From Bdellovibrio sp. 22V (GTDB lineage Bacteria > Bdellovibrionota > Bdellovibrionia > Bdellovibrionales > Bdellovibrionaceae): DNA of 64,000 bases. A model generated the notes under the pieces. That model did no database searches. It saw only the letters and a list, made by a program, of their open reading frames with translations, and was not told the origin of the DNA. The stretch spans positions 1,922,001 through 1,986,000 of the forward strand of contig NZ_CP125854.1 of NCBI RefSeq assembly GCF_030169785.1, in the 5' to 3' direction. The position numbers were made by a program, and so were the translations under genes. Below, in pieces: positions 35,125 through 41,914 of the stretch (position 1 is the stretch's first letter; every line of letters begins with the position of its first letter).

Positions 35125-36124
35125 AATTTTTGGAATCATCACTCTGACGGCTTTGTTTGTTGTGATCGCGTTTGAATCCGCGAATGCAGCTCGCTTGAAA
35201 GACATCGCAAGCATTCGCGGTGTGCGCGAAAATCAATTGATCGGTTACGGTATCGTGGTCGGTCTTAAAGGTACGGGCGACGGAAAAAACGAATTCATGA
35301 GCAAAAGTGTCGTGCGGATGTTCGACAAATTGGGAATGAAGTTGGACTCTCCAGAGTTCGCGAGTAAAAACGTGGCGGCCGTTATCGTTACAGCGACAAT
35401 GCCGGCATTTGGTAAATCGGGAAATCCAATTGATATCACAGTGAGTGCCATCGGTGACGCTTCGTCTTTGCAGGGAGGAACGCTGTTGCAAACTCCGCTG
35501 CGTGCAGCGAATGAACAGGTTTACGCTGTCGCACAAGGAAGCATTGTGATTGGCGGCGATGGTAAAGATTCGCATACGACAGCAGGTCGTATCCCAAATG
35601 GTGCGATCATCGAAAGAGACATGACAGCGGATTTTGCTTCTCGCAAGATGTACCGTCTGACATTGATCAATCCGGACTTCACGACGGCGGCGCGCACGAT
35701 TCTGACAATCAACAAAGAATTGGGCGGTCACTACGCCTCCGCGAAAGATGCGGGAACGATCGATATCATCACGCCTTTTGCCTATGAAAATCGTGGCGTG
35801 GAATTGTTGGCGACGATTGAATCAATCGAAATCAATCCTGACATGAAAGCGCGTGTCGTTGTGAATGAAAAAACCGGCACAATCGTGATCGGTGATAAAG
35901 TGAAGATTTCTAGAGTTGCGATTTCGCACGGGTCTCTCGCAGTGAAAGTGGGAGAAGGCAAAAAAGGCAGCGAAGAAAAAGTAGCAGTTCTCGAAAGTGG
36001 CGTGAGTGTTGGTGAGCTTGTGCAGGCTCTGAACAAGCTCGGAGTCACGCCTAAAGACCTGATTACTATACTTCAGTCCATCAAGTCAGCTGGAGCTTTG
36101 CACGGGGAACTCGAAGTATTATGA
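35117..36124 (+). CDS. flgI: Flagellar P-ring protein FlgI
   Basis: The 335-residue protein has a signal peptide ending ANAAR and the very conserved opening RLKDIASIRGVRENQLIGYG. Further motifs: VGLKGTGDGK, KNVAAVIVTATMPAF, GTLLQTPLRAANEQVYAVAQG and the end VTPKDLITILQSIKSAGALHGELEVL (described in parts). It forms the periplasmic ring around the rod. Its start overlaps flgH by 8 bp. Confidence 0.96.
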   Translation: MNRIFGIITLTALFVVIAFESANAARLKDIASIRGVRENQLIGYGIVVGLKGTGDGKNEFMSKSVVRMFDKLGMKLDSPEFASKNVAAVIVTATMPAFGKSGNPIDITVSAIGDASSLQGGTLLQTPLRAANEQVYAVAQGSIVIGGDGKDSHTTAGRIPNGAIIERDMTADFASRKMYRLTLINPDFTTAARTILTINKELGGHYASAKDAGTIDIITPFAYENRGVELLATIESIEINPDMKARVVVNEKTGTIVIGDKVKISRVAISHGSLAVKVGEGKKGSEEKVAVLESGVSVGELVQALNKLGVTPKDLITILQSIKSAGALHGELEVL

Positions 36125-36418
36125 AATTTGTGTTTCGAAATGACACAGTATTTAATAGAATTGTAAGTAATGTTTCAGACACATGGACGTGTTTGGAACG
36201 CGGGGAGGGTGAGGAAGAGATCGCGAACCATGGAAGGTCAAGAGTCAAAAGTTTCTCGCAGGAAACAGGAGCAATAGGTCAGCAAAGATCATGGAATGGT
36301 CGAATTGAGCCGAAGCTGCACTCTAAGAGTCAAGCACAGGAAGTGCATGATTCTCCGACTCAACTCCCCTTTTTTTCTCTTTCTTCAAGTACAGCAAAAA
36401 GCACAGTGAGATTTGACT
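36125..36418 (+). other. 294-bp gap inside the flagellar operon
   Basis: No convincing gene: a 101-codon frame covering it overlaps the flgI stop, has unlikely composition and no family resemblance. The gap contains no perfect intrinsic terminator and no recognisable sigma-54 or sigma-28 site. It holds a pyrimidine-rich stretch (36363-36387) shortly before flgJ. It may carry a weak internal promoter or be the remnant of a lost gene; flgJ has only a weak GTGAG ribosome site. Confidence 0.5.
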
Positions 36419-37162
36419 ATGTCTAATCTTGGTGGCTCTTCCGGTTCTTCCGGAAACTTCAAAGCCTTTGATTCTAAGTTCATGAACAAACCTGTTCAGA
36501 AATCTCCCGAGCAAAAACTCCGGGAAGTTTCTGATATGTACGAAAAACATTTTCTTCGCGAAATGACAAAGGCGATGCGCTCGACAGTTCATGAAAGCGG
36601 ATTTGTAAAGAGCAACCAAGCTGAAAAAATTTTTCGCGAACAACTCGATGAACACTACGTTGAAAAGTGGGGCGAACGCGGCGGTATCGGATTGTCCGAT
36701 ATGATCTACACACAGCTCGTAGAAAAATTTGGCGCGATGATGGGAATCAAAGCGCCAGTGACCAAACCGCAGGGGCCGCTTCCTCTCGACAAGAAGAGTG
36801 AATACACCGCTCATCAGTTTCAGCATCCTGGGAAAAAACAAGCTGTCTCTTATCGCATTGATCGCGGCGAAGCCGGCGGTGCGGAAGCGTTAGCTGGCGC
36901 GGAAGCTGGAGCAGTGAAAGCGCCATGGGACGGAGTTCTTCTTGGGAAGAAATCTTTAGCGGACAACCAAACAATGATTGAGATTCAACACGACAATGGT
37001 CTTAAAAGTCAGATGGTATTCAAAGGCGGAATGTCAAAAGTTTCGACAGGCGAAAAACTGCAAGCTGGCGACACCCTTGGGTTTTTAAGTTCCGAAGCAA
37101 AATCGCTCTATTGGACAGTGGAACAAGGTGAAGAACCTGGACCAGAAACTGTCTCAGAATGA
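36419..37162 (+). CDS. flgJ: FlgJ-type rod-binding protein with degenerate M23-like C-terminal domain
   Basis: ATG at 36419 gives 247 residues. Residues 30-105 are the rod-binding (rod cap) domain: EQKLREVSDMYEKHFLREM and QAEKIFREQLDEHYVEKW with GGIGLSDMIYTQL. The muramidase domain of enterobacterial FlgJ is missing. Instead, residues 165-240 resemble a LytM/M23 fold (APWDGVLLGKK, MIEIQHDNGLKSQMVFKG, VSTGEKLQAGDTLGFL), but the position of the catalytic HxH reads YWTVEQ and the first His is absent, so metal binding is not expected. It probably caps the rod and binds wall without cutting it. Confidence 0.82.
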   Translation: MSNLGGSSGSSGNFKAFDSKFMNKPVQKSPEQKLREVSDMYEKHFLREMTKAMRSTVHESGFVKSNQAEKIFREQLDEHYVEKWGERGGIGLSDMIYTQLVEKFGAMMGIKAPVTKPQGPLPLDKKSEYTAHQFQHPGKKQAVSYRIDRGEAGGAEALAGAEAGAVKAPWDGVLLGKKSLADNQTMIEIQHDNGLKSQMVFKGGMSKVSTGEKLQAGDTLGFLSSEAKSLYWTVEQGEEPGPETVSE

Positions 37163-37241
37163 TTTGGTGGAAATGTCTCATTGTGGTACTATGAAATGAA
37201 TAAGAAGAGTGTTTTCTGACACTCGATGAGGAGGCTCTCAA

Positions 37242-37571
37242 ATGAAGATCACGCACAACAAAGTCGGACAAAATTTGAATCTTACTGATTCTGCTCGCTC
37301 CGACAAAGCTGAGGGCATTAAGAATAAAGCAACTGGTGCGACAAACAAAGCGGATGTACTGAGTTCATCAACTCTGGGTGAATCATCTCGCGTTGAACTT
37401 TCTCCTCGCGCTCAAGAAGCAAAACGCATCAAGGAACTTGCGACAGCAGCTCCGGATGTTGATGAAGCGAAAGTGGCGAAGTTCAGACAACTGATCGACG
37501 ATGGCAAATACAAAATCGACGCCAAAGCTATCGCTGACCGTATGGTCGACGAGCATTTGGAGATTAAGTAA
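37242..37571 (+). CDS. flgM: Anti-sigma-28 factor FlgM
   Basis: The 109-residue protein starts MKITHNKVGQNL and has the sigma-binding C-terminal half: RVELSPRAQEAKRI, then VDEAKVAKFRQLIDDGKYKIDAKAIADRM, the classic FlgM helix pattern (quoted in parts). FlgM holds FliA inactive until exported through the finished hook-basal body. GAGGAGG lies 8 nt upstream. Its presence supports FliA-dependent promoters elsewhere in the window. Confidence 0.92.
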   Translation: MKITHNKVGQNLNLTDSARSDKAEGIKNKATGATNKADVLSSSTLGESSRVELSPRAQEAKRIKELATAAPDVDEAKVAKFRQLIDDGKYKIDAKAIADRMVDEHLEIK

Positions 37572-37629
37572 CTCTAATCAAACTTTCCGCCTTCGCTAAA
37601 GCTTCGGCGGGAGCATCAAGGATGATGAA

Positions 37630-38151
37630 ATGATGGACGCAACTGTAGAAAGAGCGTTTCACAAGTTAGAAGCAAACCTCGAAGAGCTCACAAAAATCTA
37701 TCGTTCTCTTCTCGATATCGTACGCAAAGAAAAAGAAATTCTCCTTAAAGCGGATCGCGATGCTTTGGACGAAAGCAACAAACTCAAAGAAGAATTGTTG
37801 TTCAAACTTCGCGCTCAGGATTCTTTGCGTTCTCGTTATGCGATGGAGCTGGCGACTCTGGTAGGTGCAGATGTTGAAAATCCACGTTTGTTGGAACTTG
37901 CGCAAAAGTTGGCAGGTTCCCCGGCGGCGGATCGTCTTCGCACCCAACATGCCGCTTTGGACATGTTGATCAAACGAATCACCGAGATTAACAAAGAGAA
38001 CGAAGAATACACGAAGTCGGCATTGGGCACTTTGAATGGCGCCTTGAACGACATCAAAGACACTCTCTCCGGCAAGAAAACTTACGGAGGCAAAGGCCAG
38101 TACAAACAAGGCCCGCAAGTGTCCGGTAATTTTGTAAGTAAAGAAGCTTAA
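37630..38151 (+). CDS. flgN: FlgN-family chaperone for FlgK/FlgL
   Basis: The 173-residue all-helical, coiled-coil protein matches FlgN in length, in helix pattern (YRSLLDIVRKEKEILLKADRD near the start, given by its key residues) and in position between flgM and flgK. FlgN keeps the hook-filament junction proteins export-competent. The C-terminal 25 residues (Gly/Lys/Gln-rich) look disordered. AAGGA precedes the ATG pair at 37630/37633. Confidence 0.85.
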   Translation: MMDATVERAFHKLEANLEELTKIYRSLLDIVRKEKEILLKADRDALDESNKLKEELLFKLRAQDSLRSRYAMELATLVGADVENPRLLELAQKLAGSPAADRLRTQHAALDMLIKRITEINKENEEYTKSALGTLNGALNDIKDTLSGKKTYGGKGQYKQGPQVSGNFVSKEA

Positions 38152-38152
38152 G

Positions 38153-38188
38153 GGCCGTACGGCCGCAGTGCCGCAGGGGCGGAGCCCC
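38153..38188. repeat. GC-rich hairpins in the flgN-flgK spacer
   Basis: Two perfect elements lie 11 bp apart: GGCCGTACGGCC (38153-38164) and GGGGC-GGA-GCCCC (38176-38188). The second exposes GGA in a 3-nt loop, the sequence CsrA prefers, 37 nt before the flgK ATG. The spacer is much richer in GC than its surroundings and shares the short CTGAAGCAG string with the flgK-flgL spacer. Confidence 0.55.
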
Positions 38189-38224
38189 GAAGGCTGAAGC
38201 AGTAACCCCAGAGATGAGGATAGG

Positions 38225-39631
38225 ATGTCTAAAATCTCGGCTATGATGGATACGGGTAAGCGCTCTCTGATGAACTCTCAGACGGCGTTGCAAACGGTCG
38301 GTCATAACATCGCCAACAAATCGACAGAGGGCTTCTCTCGCCAGAGAGTCGAACTCATGACGAATCAGCCGATCAGTGAAGGCAATCTTCAAATCGGTAT
38401 GGGCGCGCGTGCAGGGGTCGTCACTCGTGTTAATAATCCTTGGTTAGAAAAACAAATCCAAAAAGAAGGCACAAGCATGGGGTATCAAGATTCCCGCACC
38501 AATGCTTTGAGCCGAGTTGAACAGATTTACAATGAACAGGCGAACAAAGGATTGAATCAGTACATGACTGATTTCTTCAACTCCTTCCGTGAGCTTTCCA
38601 ATAATCCTGAAAGTTTGGCATCGCGAACGATGGTTCGTGAATCTGCCGTGGCGCTGGCGAAAGATTTCAGCCGCGTCGTCGGTCAACTGAAAGACGTTCA
38701 GGAAGATATCGACGGACAAATCAAGACGACGGTTGAAGAGATCAATCAAGTGACAAAAGAAATCGCTTCTCTGAATGAAAAAATTCAGATGGTCGAAATT
38801 CAAAACACTCCTGCCAATGATGAAAGAGACCGCCGTGATCTTTTGCTTAAGAAATTAGGCGAAAAAATTGATATCTCATGGGCGGAAGGTAAAGACGGCA
38901 TGGTCACAGTGACTGCCGGTCGTACAGGTATTCTGGTTTCAGGTAGTGGCGCCTCAGAATTGAAAGCGCAACAAACGGAAGACCGTGATCGCGTGGAAGT
39001 TTTCTTCGTGGGCACGGGAGCTCCGGCAAATATCACAAAGCAGATTACAGGCGGCCGTATTGGTGGTGCCCTGGATGTGCGTGACAACGTGATCGAAGAT
39101 CTTTTGCAGCATGTGGATGCGATGGCCTACACGCTAGCGAAGGAAGTCAATAAGGCACATATTGAGGGTTTCGATAAAAGCGGACGCCCGGGGGTTTTGT
39201 TCTTCGAAATGCCGGCGGCTGAAAAGGGTGCAGCGACGGCGATCGCTGTGAATAAAACTATCTTCAACGACGTCGGCAGAATCGCAGCGGGCGCTCAAGC
39301 GGGTGCGACGGGCGATAACACTGTTGCCAACGTGATTTCCTCTTTGCAATACCGTCAGGTTATGGGCGATGGAACGTCGACGTTGGATGACTACTACAAC
39401 ACGCAAGTGGGACAGATCGGTGCCATCGCGCAAAGAGCCGTGAAGGCGCAAGAATCGCAAAAGAATGTTTTGAGTCAGCTCACAAACATTCGCGAAAGCA
39501 TTAGCGGTGTTTCTTTGGACGAAGAAACAACAAAGATGATCGAGTTCCAAAAGACTTACGATGCGTCGGCACGACTTATTAAAACAGCCGACGAAATGCT
39601 TGATACGGTTTTGAATCTTAAGAGATTATAA
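38225..39631 (+). CDS. flgK: Flagellar hook-filament junction protein FlgK
   Basis: The 468-residue protein has the conserved N-terminal axial segment (SQTALQTVGHNIANKSTEGF, cited from the NSQTALQ region), the INQVTKEIASLNEKI helix and the C-terminal NIRESISGVSLDEETTKMI segment, then FQKTYDASARLIKTADEMLDTVLNL in parts. It is shorter than E. coli FlgK (547 residues), with the reduction in the exposed middle domain. A GAGGATAGG ribosome site precedes the ATG. Confidence 0.94.
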   Translation: MSKISAMMDTGKRSLMNSQTALQTVGHNIANKSTEGFSRQRVELMTNQPISEGNLQIGMGARAGVVTRVNNPWLEKQIQKEGTSMGYQDSRTNALSRVEQIYNEQANKGLNQYMTDFFNSFRELSNNPESLASRTMVRESAVALAKDFSRVVGQLKDVQEDIDGQIKTTVEEINQVTKEIASLNEKIQMVEIQNTPANDERDRRDLLLKKLGEKIDISWAEGKDGMVTVTAGRTGILVSGSGASELKAQQTEDRDRVEVFFVGTGAPANITKQITGGRIGGALDVRDNVIEDLLQHVDAMAYTLAKEVNKAHIEGFDKSGRPGVLFFEMPAAEKGAATAIAVNKTIFNDVGRIAAGAQAGATGDNTVANVISSLQYRQVMGDGTSTLDDYYNTQVGQIGAIAQRAVKAQESQKNVLSQLTNIRESISGVSLDEETTKMIEFQKTYDASARLIKTADEMLDTVLNLKRL

Positions 39632-39699
39632 GGGGCGGTAGCCCGCAGAGCGTAGCGACGGAGTCGGGGCGGTAGCCCGCAGAGTGTAGCGACGGAGTC
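39632..39699 (+). repeat. Tandem 34-bp direct repeat in the flgK-flgL spacer
   Basis: Two adjacent 34-bp copies (39632-39665 and 39666-39699), beginning GGGGCGGTAGCCCGCAG and ending GACGGAGTC, differ at one base (C to T in GAGCGTAG/GAGTGTAG). Each contains short inverted segments (CGGTAGCCCG). The repeat starts at the base after the flgK stop and ends 29 bp before flgL. Confidence 0.85.
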
Positions 39700-39728
39700 G
39701 TGAAACTGAAGCAGAGAAAAAGGATAAA

Positions 39729-40811
39729 ATGAGAATCGCGGATAAAATGGCTTTCAATCAAGTGAATCAGAATCTGACGAAGAATCGTTCAGATATGGCT
39801 GACTTGCAGAACCAAGCTGCGACTCAAAAGCGTATCAACAAACCTTCGGACGATCCTTTGGCTTCCGCTCGCGTGCTTGCAGCCCGTACGGAAGAGCGAG
39901 GCAACTCTCAGTTCATTAAAAATATCAATAATGCGCGCTCTTTCTTGGAGTTCTCGGATCAGTCTCTCGGGGAACTTTCGGAAATTCTTGTGCGTGCGAA
40001 AGAGCTCGCTATCAGCCAGTCGAATGATGCCAGCGGAAACTCAGAGTCCCGCATGGTGACGGCTTCTGAAGTCGGTCAGATTTACAATCAGGCTGTGCAA
40101 ATCGGAAATCGCAAACTGGGCGAGCGCTATATTTTCGGCGGTTATAAAACGCAAACAATGCCGTTCAATCAAGCCGGAGAATACTTCGGTGATGACGGCG
40201 ACATGAAGATCCAAACTCACAAAGACTCTTTCGTTGCCATGAACATTTCAGGCAATAAGGTGTTTTTGGGGAAAGGCCTTGGCGGAGACGGAATCGTTCG
40301 TCCTCGTTACGAATCTCCAACAACTGTGGATCAGTTGAAAGAGTTCCAGCAGGAAGAAATCAATCGCCAAGAGACCAATCAGGAAGTTGAAAGCAATTAT
40401 CTTGAAACCCGCGGCCCGGCTTCTGAGCGCCGTTCCAGCCGTACAGACAAGCAAGACCCGGTGACGGGTGGTGCGGGGATCAATCTTTTCAGTACATTGA
40501 GAAATCTGGAAGTATCTTTACGCACGAACGATAAAGAGGGCGTACAAGAAACATTGGACGCCTTGGATCAGGCGATCTCTCAGGTCGTTCTGGCTCGTTC
40601 TGAGGTTGGGTCCAGAATTATGGCCGTGAATAATACCATGGATTCCCTGCAAAAGGCCGTGGTGGATAATAAGGTCACAGCGTCCCAGCTCGAAGATGCG
40701 GATGCTTTCCAGGTTATTTCGGATATCAATAAGACCGATAGCACCCTCAAAGCGACCCTCGAAACGTCGGGAAAGCTTATTCAGCCAAGCCTTCTTGACT
40801 TTCTCAGATAA
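39729..40811 (+). CDS. flgL: Flagellar hook-filament junction protein FlgL
   Basis: The 360-residue protein starts MRIADKMAFNQVNQNLTKNR and has the flagellin-like N-terminal domain (INKPSDDPLASARVLAARTE, ELSEILVRAKELAISQSND) and C-terminal domain (LEVSLRTNDKEGV, ARSEVGSRIMAVNNTMDSLQ). The central part, with a charged run near residues 215-245 (QETNQEVESNY and RRSSRTDKQD), is longer than in enteric FlgL. It is the last structural flagellar gene before csrA. Confidence 0.93.
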   Translation: MRIADKMAFNQVNQNLTKNRSDMADLQNQAATQKRINKPSDDPLASARVLAARTEERGNSQFIKNINNARSFLEFSDQSLGELSEILVRAKELAISQSNDASGNSESRMVTASEVGQIYNQAVQIGNRKLGERYIFGGYKTQTMPFNQAGEYFGDDGDMKIQTHKDSFVAMNISGNKVFLGKGLGGDGIVRPRYESPTTVDQLKEFQQEEINRQETNQEVESNYLETRGPASERRSSRTDKQDPVTGGAGINLFSTLRNLEVSLRTNDKEGVQETLDALDQAISQVVLARSEVGSRIMAVNNTMDSLQKAVVDNKVTASQLEDADAFQVISDINKTDSTLKATLETSGKLIQPSLLDFLR

Positions 40812-40821
40812 AAATAATACC

Positions 40822-40848
40822 TACAGTTCCGCTTAAAACTGCCGATAA
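40822..40848 (+). promoter_or_regulatory. Sigma-28 (FliA) promoter of csrA
   Basis: TACAGTTC (40822-40829; 6 of 8 to TAAAGTTT), exactly 11 bp, then GCCGATAA (40841-40848; 8 of 8). The expected start of transcription near 40855 gives a leader of about 17 nt containing AAAGGAG before the csrA ATG. It lies in the 60-bp flgL-csrA gap. Confidence 0.85.
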
Positions 40849-40871
40849 CGACTGCAGCAAAAGGAGTTGTC

Positions 40872-41099
40872 ATGCTGGTTCTCACACGGAAGTTGGGTGA
40901 AAGCATCGCTATCGATGACCACATTAAAATCAGAGTTGTTCAAATCAAGGGTAAACAGGTCCGTTTAGGTATCGAAGCGCCCAAAGACACGAAAATCCAC
41001 CGCGAAGAAGTTTACGTCGCTATTCAGGAACAAAACCAGCAATCTGCTAGTGTCCCTGCCGATAAAACGCGCAGCGTGGCAAAGCTCCTTAAGCCTTAA
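40872..41099 (+). CDS. csrA: Carbon storage regulator CsrA
   Basis: The 75-residue RNA-binding dimer starts MLVLTRKLGESIAIDD and contains VRLGIEAPKDTKIHREEVY, the strands and helix with the key RNA-binding Arg region. A 20-residue polar tail (QSASVPADKTRSVAKLLKP) extends the usual 60-residue core. It binds GGA motifs in leaders, typically blocking translation. In fliW-bearing bacteria CsrA activity is antagonised by FliW, encoded next door. A FliA promoter precedes it. Confidence 0.96.
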   Translation: MLVLTRKLGESIAIDDHIKIRVVQIKGKQVRLGIEAPKDTKIHREEVYVAIQEQNQQSASVPADKTRSVAKLLKP

Positions 41100-41107
41100 T
41101 TTCTCAA

Positions 41108-41136
41108 AACCCGCTACCAGCACGCTGAAGCGGGTT
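41108..41136 (+). promoter_or_regulatory. Hairpin after csrA
   Basis: AACCCGCT (41108-41115) pairs with AGCGGGTT (41129-41136) around a 13-nt loop. No T-run follows, so it is more likely an mRNA 3'-end stabiliser or attenuator than a classic terminator. Confidence 0.5.
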
Positions 41137-41195
41137 GTCATGCCCTCTAGAATTTAATTGAGTCTCCCTAGATTTAGGTCCAGATTTATAAGTGT

Positions 41196-41239
41196 ATTCA
41201 CCCCCGGACTGCCTTGGTGTGTCTAAAATATGGGTGAAT
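41196..41239 (+). promoter_or_regulatory. Long-loop hairpin in the fliW leader, with GGA in the loop
   Basis: ATTCACCC (41196-41203) pairs with GGGTGAAT (41232-41239). The 28-nt loop contains CCGGACT, and the fliW ribosome site itself is GGGAGGATGA, giving two further GGA triplets. This spacing of GGA sites over a leader is compatible with CsrA control of fliW. Confidence 0.4.
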
Positions 41240-41262
41240 CCTGAGCTTCTTTGGGAGGATGA

Positions 41263-41790
41263 ATGATCATTTCGACATCGCGCTTCGGCCAAGTTGAGCT
41301 GAAACAAGAAGATGTTTTGACGTTTCCAGAAGGCCTTTTAGGCTTTGCGGATTTACGCAAGTTCGTTCTCCTCGATGATCCAAATGACGAAATCTTCGCA
41401 TGGTTGCAAAGCTGTGAAGCGCCTCAAATCGCATTCCCGGTTCTTGAGCCCGAGCTTTTTGCTCCTCAATACAAAGCCAATTTAACAAAGAGTGATTCAG
41501 AAGCTTTGAAGCTAACGAATACAGAGAAAGCTCGTTATTTCTCTATCGTCACAATTCCAGATGATCCAACACAAATGACAGCAAACTTGAAAGCGCCGGT
41601 TGTTATCAACGTGGCAGACAGAATTGCTCGTCAGTGCGTTCTTCAAGACAATAATTTGGCAATCCGCGAACCGATCTTCACGAAGCTGCAACAACGTGTT
41701 GTGCAGAATCCTGCGGTAGCGATCAAGAATCAGTCTTCTGGTATTGATGTCGCGACGAAGTTGCACGTTGTTCGCGACGCTGAACTTTAA
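41263..41790 (+). CDS. fliW: Flagellar assembly factor FliW
   Basis: The 175-residue protein has the FliW opening ISTSRFGQVELKQEDVLTFPEG and LLGFADLRKFVLLDD (in parts), then SIVTIPDDPTQMTANLKAPVVIN and a C-terminal extension of about 30 residues. FliW binds CsrA and flagellin in a partner switch, releasing flagellin translation when flagellin is exported. It is in its usual place beside csrA and followed by a strong terminator. Confidence 0.94.
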   Translation: MIISTSRFGQVELKQEDVLTFPEGLLGFADLRKFVLLDDPNDEIFAWLQSCEAPQIAFPVLEPELFAPQYKANLTKSDSEALKLTNTEKARYFSIVTIPDDPTQMTANLKAPVVINVADRIARQCVLQDNNLAIREPIFTKLQQRVVQNPAVAIKNQSSGIDVATKLHVVRDAEL

Positions 41791-41815
41791 TCCGCGTATT
41801 TTCAATAGAAATTAT

Positions 41816-41849
41816 AAAAGGCTTCAATCGAAAGATTGAGGCCTTTTTT
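41816..41849 (+). terminator. Intrinsic terminator of fliW
   Basis: GGCTTCAATC (41820-41829) pairs with GATTGAGGCC (41834-41843; one G-T pair) around a GAAA tetraloop and is followed by TTTTTT. Confidence 0.92.
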
Positions 41850-41914
41850 GTATCTTCAAATATCCTTTAATCATTTCTTAGTTTATTGTTTGAGCGTTCT
41901 TGGAGGTTCAAATA

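Noticed and set aside
36121-36426. 101-codon frame between flgI and flgJ
   Set aside because: It overlaps the flgI stop, lacks a ribosome site and family resemblance, and its composition is unlike neighbouring genes.
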